DNA of 64,000 nucleotides, from positions 22,762,248 through 22,826,247 of the forward strand of contig CM046842.1 in the NCBI GenBank assembly GCA_025618425.1. The letters are read 5' to 3'. The position numbers and the translations under genes are program-made. The notes beneath the pieces were generated by a model. The model worked only from the letters and a program-made list of their open reading frames with translations. It did no database searches and had not been told where the DNA came from. This stretch comes from Heliocidaris tuberculata (lineage: Eukaryota > Echinodermata > Echinoidea > Camarodonta > Echinometridae). Positions 26,601 through 39,081 of the stretch are shown here, in pieces; positions within the stretch are counted from its first letter, which is position 1, and the number at the start of each line of letters is the position of its first letter.

Positions 26601-29600
26601 TAACCCCTAACTGTCAAACATCGCCACGACTGGTGACAATTCGGCACATGTTGTATCTCATTTTCACATATTTATGTAGAAAATGGATGAATGAACAACG
26701 CCCTATTACAAACTCTTTTTTCCTTTCCAAGGAACCATGCGCAATGTGTAGAATATCTACTGGAAAACAATGCAAATATCAATTCACGAGACGATATAGG
26801 TTATTCACCCTTTATGAACGCGGCTCGGAATGGTATGCTCGACTGTGCAGAGATCCTCATTTCTAAAGGCGCAGACATTGACGTGAAGGTATACGATATA
26901 AAATCATGTCATTATCTTATATTGCATGTTGATAAGCGATTATTGATCTGTAATTGCTGAATCAGGAAAGCAGAATAAAAGCTTGGGGGGGGGGGGGGGG
27001 TGAATTCATTCAAAATTTATTTCTCAGAACAAGTCCTGTCAATAAATTGAACTATTTTTTTAAAGCCAGATCATTTTCCTTACAGAAGGTTGTATAAACA
27101 AAAAATGCCCATTTTTTAATGATCTTCTAGATTGACTTGGATATAAATAGTTGTAAAGACATTCAATATGTATATGGCATTGGCAACTTTAAAGGGCAGT
27201 CTAACCTTAGTAATAATTTCATTTGTGTGAAAGCAGAAAAATAAGAGAAACAGAATGATGAAAGTATGAAAGAAATCGGACAAAGAATAAGAAAATTAAA
27301 CACGATAAAAACTGCTTTCGAAAAATCAACTCAAGGGCAATTTCAAAAGATTACGCAATACGCCATTGTAATGTTTTCGCACATTTCTAAAGGTGATGAA
27401 CAGAGATACTGAAATTGTCTTAAGTTGATTTTTCAAAAGTAGTTTTTATCGCGTTAATTATGAATGTCCGAAAAATATGATTACTAAATCTATGAGAATA
27501 TCAAACTGGCAATTTGATGAATCTGTTGAGTTCGTGTCAGATTTTAAGTTGGCTAATGTTTGTTGTTGGTGTAGGTAAGTATAATGCCAACACACTCTTA
27601 ACATAACCACACCGGAAATAACTTTATCAACAATCAATCACGGGATCAGTCAATCAAAATCACCCTAATACTTTTCCAATCAATTTGAATGTGAAATCAG
27701 ACAAGGAAAATTTCAGATTATTTAAATGGTATGATCAGTTGTATATTTAGAGAAGTAACAACGAATGCACAATCAAATAAATGACAACCATAAGTAGTGG
27801 TCAACTTGTCATGCGGGAGACTGCCCCTAAGTACATGAAATATTGTTTTGGTTTTGAACCTAAAAATGACTGACTATTTAAAGTTCAAATAAAAATACAG
27901 ACCTTTTGTTGAGGCTATGTAAATACAACTTGAAATATAGCTCCTTTAATGAGACGGTGTGTATCGATGTAAAAATATATTTATAGGCCTTTTTATGAGG
28001 CAGTGTGTACAAATACAAAAATTATGCCCTTTTATGAGGCAGAGTATACAAATGCAATAATGATATCAGTCACAAAATCTTGCTTTTATGAAACAATTTA
28101 TAAATAAAGGTTTTAAGCACGTAAGTCGGCAATATGACGTGACAGTACTAATACTAAAACTAAAGGGGGATTAATAACGGGTACCTCTACACCTGTTGTT
28201 TGTAGTTTATGAAGTTCGGAAAGCGATTTGGAGTTCGTCTTCGTCAGTTGCGGAGATCGCGTGATGTCTGCGATGTTGATTGTGTGAGTCTTTGGACATG
28301 TCGGCTTATCCTAGTTCGTTGACGGCGACGTCGATTGAATGGCTGCGACGTCGGATGATAAAGACGAGCGTGACGAGGAAATACTTCGACGATGGTGTCG
28401 TGAAGACCAAACTAGGATGTCGTGGAGACCACACGAGGGTGTCATGGAGACCACACGAGGGTGTCATGGAGATCGAACTTGTTCGTTGACGGCCAAGTGG
28501 CGTGGTGCAGTGCATCGGGGAACCGCGACCGCAAGGTCAGGGTTCCGTGAAGAAAAGTTTACGCGTCGGCAGGAAAACAACACCAAAACAAAGATTGTCG
28601 AACCCAGTTCAAAACCAAGTTGTCGCCAAAATAAATGAACGAAGATGCCGATAAAGTGCTCTTTCGATAAATTAAAGATCTAGTTAGATGCAGTGTACAA
28701 TTGAATGTCGAAAAGGGATAAAAGGGAGAGCAAAAGTACGTGTTGATCGACTGAACGTAAAACGGCGACTGGTGCTATGCGTGGAAAATCTGAGGAAACC
28801 CCCAAGAGGGCCTTCGCTGATTGTTTAAACTTGTTTACCGCTATTGTCATAATTGCCGTTTTAGTACAATTAAATGTTTAATGCATATTATAATCAATCA
28901 AGACATATTTTAAAGGAAGTAATCATTTATAAAATACTAGAGAGCGATAGTGAAATTTCCTCTATCTTATAGCATGATACAAGTTTTGAAATTCATTATA
29001 AAAACGATTGTTGGTCCACTACTAATCGATTGTGACGCATCCCCGGTTAAATCTCCCGTTTGCTGTACATAAAGATAACAATAATAATACAGACATTTAT
29101 AACACGCAACGTATCCACCCAAAAAGGGTGCTCAAGGTGGTCAATATCATTATATTATTAATTTCTGATTTTCTCCTAAACTCCTTTTCCTTCGGGGCAC
29201 TACTCAAAATACATTGTAGAGGGATGTTACCATACATCTCCAAAAAAAACAAAGATCGTCCTTGGTGACACATTTTGAAAAAAAAAAAAAAAAAAAACTT
29301 TTGTAATTTTGCACGTTGGAGCAATGGCAGAGTTATCCGCCGATACCTCACAGTGAAATTACCGATTCAGACAATCTGACACTTCTATATGTATACAGAT
29401 TACAACTTTAAAAACTTAAAAAATTTGTTATTCCTTGTCTGATTTCGTTCAAACTTTCCCCAATCTGCTTCTCTGATTTTTTTTCACTCTTTCTTTCAGA
29501 GCAATTTGCCATTAAGGTTCAATTTCCCTTAAAATTTCTAAAATGATTATTTATGAAAACAGATATATATGCAGAAATTTAAAAGAAGTTCTTGTATGTT

Positions 29601-32600
29601 TATGTGTTCTCCTCCATTTTTAAATCTATGTTTGCTGGTTGAAGTCATTACGAAAATCAACAGCTCTGCACATATCAGCGAGAAAAGGTCATACTGAGAT
29701 AATACAACTCATTCTCGAACAAAACCCCAGGTAAATATCAAGCGGTTTAAACGCACTGATGCTAATCACAGACGAAATTAAATATGCTAACTAACTGATA
29801 AAGGAAAAGATGTACCATAAACCATACAATAGCAGCACCCTTAATAAATTAAGAACTATGGCACCTTAAAAAGTGTCAGTTCTGAAAGGCGTTGAACCCT
29901 TGAATGAATTTAAAAAAAAAATTATCTTTGGGGAAACACATCCTGAATTCAACAGGTTTCTTAGCTTAATTTATAGTAAAAGGTGATCGGGATTGGGCAA
30001 GACCCAGTTGAGCATAAAATTGACTCGATGTCAGTCTAATTCATCATTATCGTTATGCTGGACAATTTCCTCAAACATTTAATCAGAAAGACAGCTGGAT
30101 ATTTTCCCCATTGTAATGCCTTTGTCATTCCGTTATTCCGTATATCAAATGAAGCAGATCAGAGCAAACAAGAGCCCGTCTAGAAGCATTGGGCTATCAG
30201 GATTTCACACCACTGCAGTTCGCAATATTGAATGAGCACGTCTCGTCTGTACGTATCCTCTGCAACTACGAAGCAGGCCTTGAGACCCCGACGATAAGTG
30301 GGAAAACACCATTATACAGAGCTGTAGAACAGTAATACCTCTTGTTTTCTTCCACATTAATTAAATAATTACGCGCATGGGCGTGAATCCGGGGGGGGGG
30401 GGGACAGGAGGACATGTCCCCCCTTTTTTTGAAGATGGCATTTTGAAGGCCAATGTTCCCCTACCTTTTTGAATAACCTTTTTTTTTGTCAGAGAATTTT
30501 GGAGAAAAACTAGGCCCAAAAAATGTGATAACCTTTTTTTTGGGGTTGTCAGAATTTTTTCAGACATTTTGGATAGGTTACAAAAGTTAAATCATGTGGT
30601 GCCCCCCCCCCTGAATTTCAAAATGGATTTGCGCCACTGATTACGCGACAGTCTAAAATAAATTTCTTCAATATGTATCACTACTGATTTTTGTTGATAA
30701 ATGTGCAATAGCATTATGATCGTATGATATAATAAAACTGATAATACCCTCCCTTGACAAAAGTATTGCAACATAGTGGAATTCGTTTCTTTGTTTTAAA
30801 TTTTTGCTGGTAAATGAATATTCTTTGACATAGCGGGGCTTTTTCCTAAATCACTGAATCATAATGAACTTTACATGAAAAATAATTCTCGACATGTTAA
30901 CGAACTGTACCTGATAATGAGATCTTAAATTATGTACTAGAAATTCATTAAAGCATCGCTTAATTACATGTCATGAATTACATAATTACATGCCTCTTGT
31001 GTAATGCATGTGTCTATGTCGCAATACGTTTGGCAAGGGAGGGTATATGGATGTTTGATTTACTTCTGACATGTTCTTAGGCAAGGGTACTTGGTCAAAT
31101 TACACTATTATTTATATTCCGTAACGTTTCGTTTCCCTTAAATATAGGGAATCCTTTAACGAGTAAAGCATTAGCCATAACTTATACACAATTTTGCTTT
31201 CATATAGCATTGAAGAACAGTAATGTAGATAATAACGGTAGAATACATTGTATTCATTTATCTCCCCCCCCCCTTTTTCTAAAAAGCTGCATTTCTTTCC
31301 TCTGATCACGTAAATCTTTAAGTTTAAAGTTATATTTCCACACTTTCTCTCAAAAACAAAAACAGAGCAGGCGTTTTTCACGATAAATACGGCATACGAT
31401 GAAATGCACGTAGCTACATTAGATGTGGTGATAAATATTCTCCATATAATAAGGTTCAAGGACCATTCTTCGTTGGGATGAAATCGGATCAAATCAATTA
31501 AATCAGGTCTTGTTATTATTTTTTTTCTCGAATTAATTGATTGACAGGAAAATGTTAGAAGTCGTTGATCTGTTGCTGAGTAAGGGAGTAGGAGTGAACA
31601 CACCGGTTGCTGCATACGATAATAGAACTCCCTTGCACGTGGCAGTTAGTGATGGCTCTGTAAACATTCTGAACACACTTATCGATCATGGAGCAAATCT
31701 GGATGCACGGGTAAATGGGTTCAACCTATTTTTTTATTGAACGTATTAAAGGGATTCGGTAACTTTGTGGAGGCTTGAATTTAATAAACTGTTGAATTTT
31801 GATATCTTTATTGTATAATGATGTTCAGAAGGATGAATGAAAAGCCAGGCATAGAAAGGTTTTTAAATATATAATGCTATTCTCAATATATCTATGACTG
31901 AATACTCCCATTTACGAAAGCGTATGGCCATACGCTTTGGTCTAACACTGAGTCTATGGGGGAAAATGAGTCTGGCATTTCCTGTCACATGCATATGTTT
32001 ACTTTTGGGAAGCACATGATGATTTTGAAGTGCTTTTTCCCCCTGGGCTTCATTTTTACACCATATTAATACACTGATAGCATGTAAGGCCAGGCAGCTC
32101 AGATTGTATCAAGCCTCTACAAAGTTACCAAATCACTTTAATGAGATTTCTATTTATTTATTTTTGTTTGTTTGTTGAAAAGATGTATATGAAGTGATGC
32201 ATGTCAAGATTAACGCAGGGAAATCTCTTCGCATGGAAATTAAATCGACTGTAAGAAAACAAATAGGAAGCGCATTGCAATGCGAGTGAACTCCTTGTAC
32301 ATCTGCTTTGGAATAATCATGGACAATTTTTCAAGGAAACTGTAATAGGCCTAATGGGTAAGTATCTGGCCTAACAAGAAATAGAGATTGGTCGTAATGG
32401 CATGAAACAGTTTACCATTATGCCCCAATATGATACCTAAGACAGTAACTTCACTAATTTTGAATCATTTTATTGAACTGTGATTACGTATATTGTTTTC
32501 CTTTATTCATTTTTTTTTACCATATTGATTCAAATATTTTGATTGATTAGTATACATGATTTTTTTTATTCAGACGGCAGATAACCACAACGGATTCCAC

Positions 32601-35600
32601 ATTGCGGCTAAACATGGAAAGGAAGAATGTCTAAATATCCTTATTGAGGCTGCCGCGAAGGAAAATAATCAAACAAAGTAATTTTATAAGATTATATATT
32701 TTAATGCATTGATTTTGTAGATTTTTTTGGTTAATCATTTTTAAAAATGATTATTATGTGTTTTTTTTCTGCAATTGTTCTTAAATGATCATCCTGCGTT
32801 GGGAAAATACTTTATCTAAACGTTTATTCTTCCGATAAATAATGCACAGAGAGATATATTATGGAACTGTGAATAGGAGAAAGACGTGCACAAACCGAGA
32901 TGTACTATTTATAGCGAAACGAATTACTCGGCAATTTATAATTAATTGGGGACTGTAGGAATATGTTTTTTATCCATTAGGCAAAAGATCTTAAAACTTT
33001 TCAAAAATCCCTTATCTTCTTTTCAAAAACCTTCCTTGTAAATGATTTTGGGTGTCGGAAATAATCTGAGTAAAATAAAACGTAGACAAAAATGTCACAA
33101 TAATTGAGAATTAATGTCAAACTGTGTAATCTGAACTCGGAAATAAATATTCCTCCACAAACAGGTCTAATGACGAAACTAACGAGACACGTCGTTCACT
33201 TGTTGATTCAACTGCAAATGAAGGCTGGACACCCATTCATTTCGCCATATTTGGAAAACAAATGGGATGTGTCCGTATTCTCTGTGAAGCAGAGGCTGAC
33301 ATCGAGGCTCAATCGAGCAGTGGAAAAACACCACTACAACGGGCTACCGAGACGTAAGCTACATATTGCACGTAACTTTATAATGCACAGAAGTTTGAAA
33401 GTGTGATAGGGCAAGACAACACAGGCTAAAACAAAATGGAAAAAAAAAACCCCAAACAAAAACAAAAAGAAGAAGAAAAAACAACGACAACAAACAAACA
33501 AAAAACAAATCGAACAAGCAAAACCACATTCAAGAAAACAAAAACAAACCGGAAAACACAGCTGCCTTACAAACCAAGAAAATTACTGAATTGTAGGTTT
33601 AGTTTTTCAGGGTTACACCATGTAATCTTTCAAGGAATAAGAGCCCTGAAAAGGGCTGGTGAGCTCCGCTAAGAGCTTTGTGGTTCTCGAGGTTTCGATC
33701 AGTATGCTCTGATCGTCATCAGGAGAATGACTAGAACACTGCCCAGTGGAGGCTATTTATTGCCTACGGACGGATCCGATTCACAGCCTGCTTGGCGCCA
33801 ATCGGGAATGCCTGCGAATTAAAAAAAGAAAGAAAGAAAAAAAAATTGTTTTGATTCACGTCTTTGTCTCATTCTGGTCACTGGTAGCGCTATAATTCCT
33901 CTAGACAAAGAAAGCACCGGGCGGTGCTATCGTTTTTCTCTGAATAAAGAGCAATAGGCCAGGAGCCTGTCCCAAAATAGTCACCCCATTTTACCCATAT
34001 TTTTGACCCCTTAAACTTACTTAGACCATCTAAGTCATTGACAAAAAGGTTGTCAGCCTGAACGCGGGTTTAGCCCCCAGAGCCCACAAAGAGAACCCAA
34101 AGTCGGGTCGATATCACCCCATCTTCCCCATGCACCAAACTTTGTCAGTAGGAAGCAGTATGACTGGACATTACAAAACACACAAAAATTACCCAAAAAT
34201 CCGTCGGAATGGGGTGTCAGAGGGCCCCCTAAAAATTGGGGTAAATTTTTCCCCTTGAAGCCCAGGGACCAAATTTTGTCAGAAGGAAGAGCTATGGATG
34301 TACATTCCAAAAATATAAAAACTGACAAAATTGTCCGTTGGGAAGGGTGTGTCAGACCCCCAGAAATGAAAACCCCAAAGTGCCCTTTGACAAAGCTTTG
34401 CCCCCCCCCCCCAAATGCTCTATATGTAAAGAAAAACAATTTTCTCACCTTCTGACGATGATAATTCAAAAGCGTATTATTCAATCCAATTCAAACTTTC
34501 ATAACTAATTTTGAGTATAATAATCTTCTTGCAGTGCAATTTGGTGATAATTGGTCTTTTGATTAATAAGTTATTAAATTGTGAAAATGTATTGCTTTCT
34601 CAAAACTAGCTAAAAAATATTGTCAGGATTATGTAAACACACCCATTGTCTCTCTTCACCTGTTTGACAAGGCATAATAAAAGAGCTTTTCAGGTATCTG
34701 TGCTATGTGACTGCCAGGCTGAAATGTACTGTTCATGTGTTAATTACACAGATACCAAGCATGCCAAGCAAGCTTCCCCATTATGCCTTGTCAGATCGAC
34801 AATGGATGTGTTTGCATTATCCTGACAGTATTTCTTGGCTACTTTTGAGAAATCAGTACATTTTTCACAATTTAATAATTTATTAATTAAAAGACAAATC
34901 AACACCAAACTGCACCGCAAGAAGATTATTATACTCAAAATTATATCAAAAGCTTGCTTGGCATGCTTGGTATCTGTGTAATTAACACATGAACAGTACA
35001 TTTCAGCCTGGCAGTCACATAGCACAGATACCTGAAAAGCTCTTTTATTATGCCTTGTCAAACAGGTGAAGAGAGACAATGGGTGTGTTTACATAATCCT
35101 GACAATATTTTTTAGCTAGTTTTGAGAAAGCAATACATTTTCACAATTTAATAACTTATTAATCAAAAGACCAATTATCACCAAATTGCACTGCAAGAAG
35201 ATTATTATACTCAAAATTAGTTATGAAAGTTTGAAATGAAATGAATAAAACACTTTTGAGGTATCATCGTCATAAGGTAAGAAATTTTTTTTCTTTACAT
35301 ATAGAGCATTGGAGGGGGGGGGGGGCAAAACGTTGTCAAAGGGCACTTTGGAGTTTTCATTTCAGGGGGTCTGACACACCCTTCCCGATGGACAATTTTG
35401 TCAGTTTTTATATTCTTGGAATGTACATCCATAGCTCTTCCTTCTGACAAAATTTGGTCCCTGGGCTTCAAGGGGAAAATTTTACCCAAATTTGTAGGGG
35501 CCGTCTGACACTCCATCCCGACCGGAATTTTTGTCAGTTTTTCGTGTTTTGTAATGTCCAGTCATACTACTTCCTGCTGACAAAGTTTGGTGCATGAGGG

Positions 35601-38600
35601 AGATAAAGGGGTAAAATCGACCCGACTTTGGGGTCTCTTTTGTGAGCTCTGGGGACTAAACCCGGCGGCTACGTTCAGGCTGACAACCTTTTTGTCAAAG
35701 AAACTTAAGGGGTCAAATGGGGTGACTATTTCGGGACAGGCTCCGAGACTACAAGGGCCAGATTTTTCGCCGAATGGTTGCTCCCCTTAGAGCCGGTATT
35801 TAGTGAAGTATCAGCGATACTTTTCATGGTGGAGAAACTGAATTGTAGGTTTAGTTTTTCAAGGTTACACCATGTAATCTTTTAAGGAATGACTAGAATA
35901 CTGCCCAATGGAGGCTATGTATTGCCTACTGAGGGGTCAGATTCACAGCCTGTTTGGGAGCCAATCGGAAATGCCTGCGAATTTGATTCACGGCTGCATT
36001 CTTATTCTGGTCACTGGTGGAGCTATAATTCCTCTACACAGAGAAAGCACCGGGCGGTGCTATTGTTTTTCTCTGAATAAAGAGCAAGGGCCAGATTTTT
36101 CGCCGAATGATTGCTCCCCTTAGAGCCGGTATTTAGTAGAGTATCGGCGATACTTTTCATGGTGGAGAAACTGAATTGTAGGTTTAGTTTTTTAGGGTTA
36201 CACCAGAATTAGAATACAGCCGTGAATCAAATTCGCAGGCATTTCCGATTGGCGCCAAGCAGGCTGTGAATCGGATCCCTCCGTAGGCAATAAATATCTT
36301 CCACTGGGCAGTGTTCTAGTCATTCTCCTGATGACGATCTGAGCAGACTGATCGAAACGTCGAGAACCACAGAGCTCTTTATTTTATAGCGGAGCTTACC
36401 AGCCCTTTTCAGGGCTCTTATTCCTTGAAAGATTACATGGTGTAACCCTGAAAAACTAAACCTACAATTCAGTTTCTCCACCATGAAAATTATCGCTGAT
36501 ACTTCATTGAAAGAAAATTACTGTAGTTCAAAATTTTAGAATTGTTTTGATTAACCATATCAAAGTGAATTTTCATCATTTCACAATCAATTTGGTTAGC
36601 TTTCGCCTACTAGTTTCTGCAGGCTTCTTCAGATTGGCACTGACTCGCCGTAGACGGGGTATCGGCAGTCGGGCGGTCCGAGAGAATCGGACCGCCCGAC
36701 TTCCGATACCCCATCTGAAGAAGCCTGCAGAAACTACATGTAGTAGGCAAAATCTAACAAGGTAACTACCCAATTGATTGTGAAATAATGAAAATTCACT
36801 TTGATAACTCTTCACCAATCTGATGAATCACTTTACGGATGTTTTGATTAACATCGAACAGAATCCCAATGTATGATGCATTTCCAAGGAGTAACCTTTA
36901 CAATATTTCATTGAAACAGAGAACAGGTTGCTATAATGGATTACCTTCTCGAGAAAAACGCTGATGTTAATAAGTCCAATAATGCCGGTATGACATCACT
37001 TCATATTGCTGCGTTGAAAGGCCTGACTGAACCACTTGGGATCCTATTGGAATCAGACGCAGATGTCAATGCTGTGGTAATGCTAATTTTGCAGTAAATA
37101 TATATATGTTTTGAAAGAAACAAATGGAAGGGATAATAAGGGAACATGGAGATATCCCAGAAAACCAAAAACCCACAAGAACGACAGACAGTATACGGGA
37201 CCTACAACATGTACAAAGTTTTTTTTTTCAAAGAACGTGCGCCATCAGATACCATTTCATTAAGCCCTCGAGACATGGTTGTCGGTCTCTTTGGCCGTAG
37301 GTGCTGTGCATGGGCTGTAGCATTACGAAGGAATTTCAGTTATGAACATAATTGACATCAAATGTGGCACTTCACTTCACATTTTTCGTATCCAATTCTA
37401 AGTAAGTCTATTGCACTTAAAGTTGATCAACTATACTAAAATCATAGATCACAGATCATAGATGTATGCTGAACAAAAATGTAAACTGCGTTCTTAAAAT
37501 GAAAATGTGAATTCATATGTGATAAAATATAATAGAATAAAGGGCTTAATCATGGCCAGGCATCAATTAAAACATGTCATAATAAATTCCATGAAAAGGG
37601 GAAAATAGATTTTTAGCAGATTTATTTTTTCCAACCTAGCAAAGCAAAGTATAATTCAAAGCATGGTAAGATCTTTTTTTTTTCTTCTTTTCACACTTCC
37701 TTCTTTTTGGTCTGCATTATAGTCCAAAGATGGGTCGACCCCCCTGCACCTTTCTGCTAAAGGTGGCCATATCGAGAGTACAAGCATTTTACTTGCTTTC
37801 GGTTCAAATGTCAATGCACAGACCGCTACTGGAAAGGCACCGATTCATGAAGCAGCAGAACGGTAACTAATCCAATATATAAGCTATTGTTTAATTCCAA
37901 AGAGGCGAATTGAAGTTTATGTAAGGAAAATCCATGGACAAGCCTCGATTTTGTTTACGATCTACAAAATACCAACATTAAACAAATGATGTTATATATT
38001 TTATACACGAAGACTTATTTCATTTATTTTTCTCAGTTGATTTGAAGGATTAAAGGCAAAACTAACTAATTTTAATGGATTAAAGACAGAAATAACAAAA
38101 ACTAAGAAATAAAGATAAATGATATTACACATACATTTGCAATCAGCAAATCAGCTGTAACCCTATACAATATAATCTGCAAGAATATGACTGTAAAAAT
38201 TGTCTGGAAATGTAGAGTAAGTTAAAAGAATGTGCTGGCTGCAAAACTGTCACGATGATGATTGAAAAAGTTCAGAGTTAGGTTGATTTATGTTGATCCA
38301 AATAAAGGTTGACCAAGGGTACACAAGGCTGTCATGGATATTCTTGACAATGTCGAAGATGACGTTGAAGAGAGTCGAAAATGATGTCGGATATGATGTT
38401 CGAAACATATTCACTTGGATTTGTCAGCTTGTTCGGGCTATGAAAATTATCATACTTATACCCTCATAAAAACCATTTATTATTTTTTCTTTCCGTCATT
38501 TTTATTTTTTTACTTTCGAAGAAACCAACCACATATTCTAGATTGTTTGATCGACAACGGGGCCATTGTGGACTTGACAACAAACAAAGGATACACAGCA

Positions 38601-39047
38601 GCCCTTTTCGCCAGCAAAAAAGGTAACTCGGAATGCCTTGAACGTCTCTTAGAAAAGGGAGCAGATATTGATAAACAGGTGAGTGATGCTTTCTACTCAG
38701 CTTCGTATTTTAGGGGAAATGGTGCTATTTTTAAACTCTCCGTAAAGGTGGATACCGGACTGTCAGAAAGATGGGGACGAAACAGAATTGGTTTTCCTGA
38801 CGTAATGCTTTCCAGTACCCAAAGACTCACCTAAGGGGAGGAAGGGTCGAGGGGTAGGACCAATTTACCCGCACACGTGTTTTTTTTTCCTTCCATCTTT
38901 TTTTTTCTCTTTCTCTCTACCATTCCATTTGGGGGTTGGTACAGGAACACCCCTTTCCCGAATCATGTACTGTGCTCGTAAGGACGTGCAAAAGTATTCA
39001 AAACATGAAAGGAACTTCGTAAAGTAGAAGAATACCCCCCCCCCCCC

Positions 39048-39081
<34 letters not shown>

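Larger units (their letters stand above)
26889..29644. other. 2.8-kb intron with foldback arms, a MITE and a CpG-rich island
   Basis: 27194-27297 and 29400-29535 resemble the left and right arms of the foldback element at 58640. Between them lie the MITE copy at 27301, a three-unit tandem repeat near 27945-28100 ('tttatgaggcagtgtgtacaaat') and a CpG-rich island at 28200-28640. Confidence 0.55.

Noticed and set aside
31112..31615. 167-codon minus-strand open frame
   Set aside because: It overlaps ankyrin exon 16 antisense and has no recognisable domain; chance in AT-rich DNA.
34053..34484. 143-codon minus-strand frame and its mirror near 35241-35516
   Set aside because: Both lie in the inverted arms of the foldback repeat and are shadows of it.
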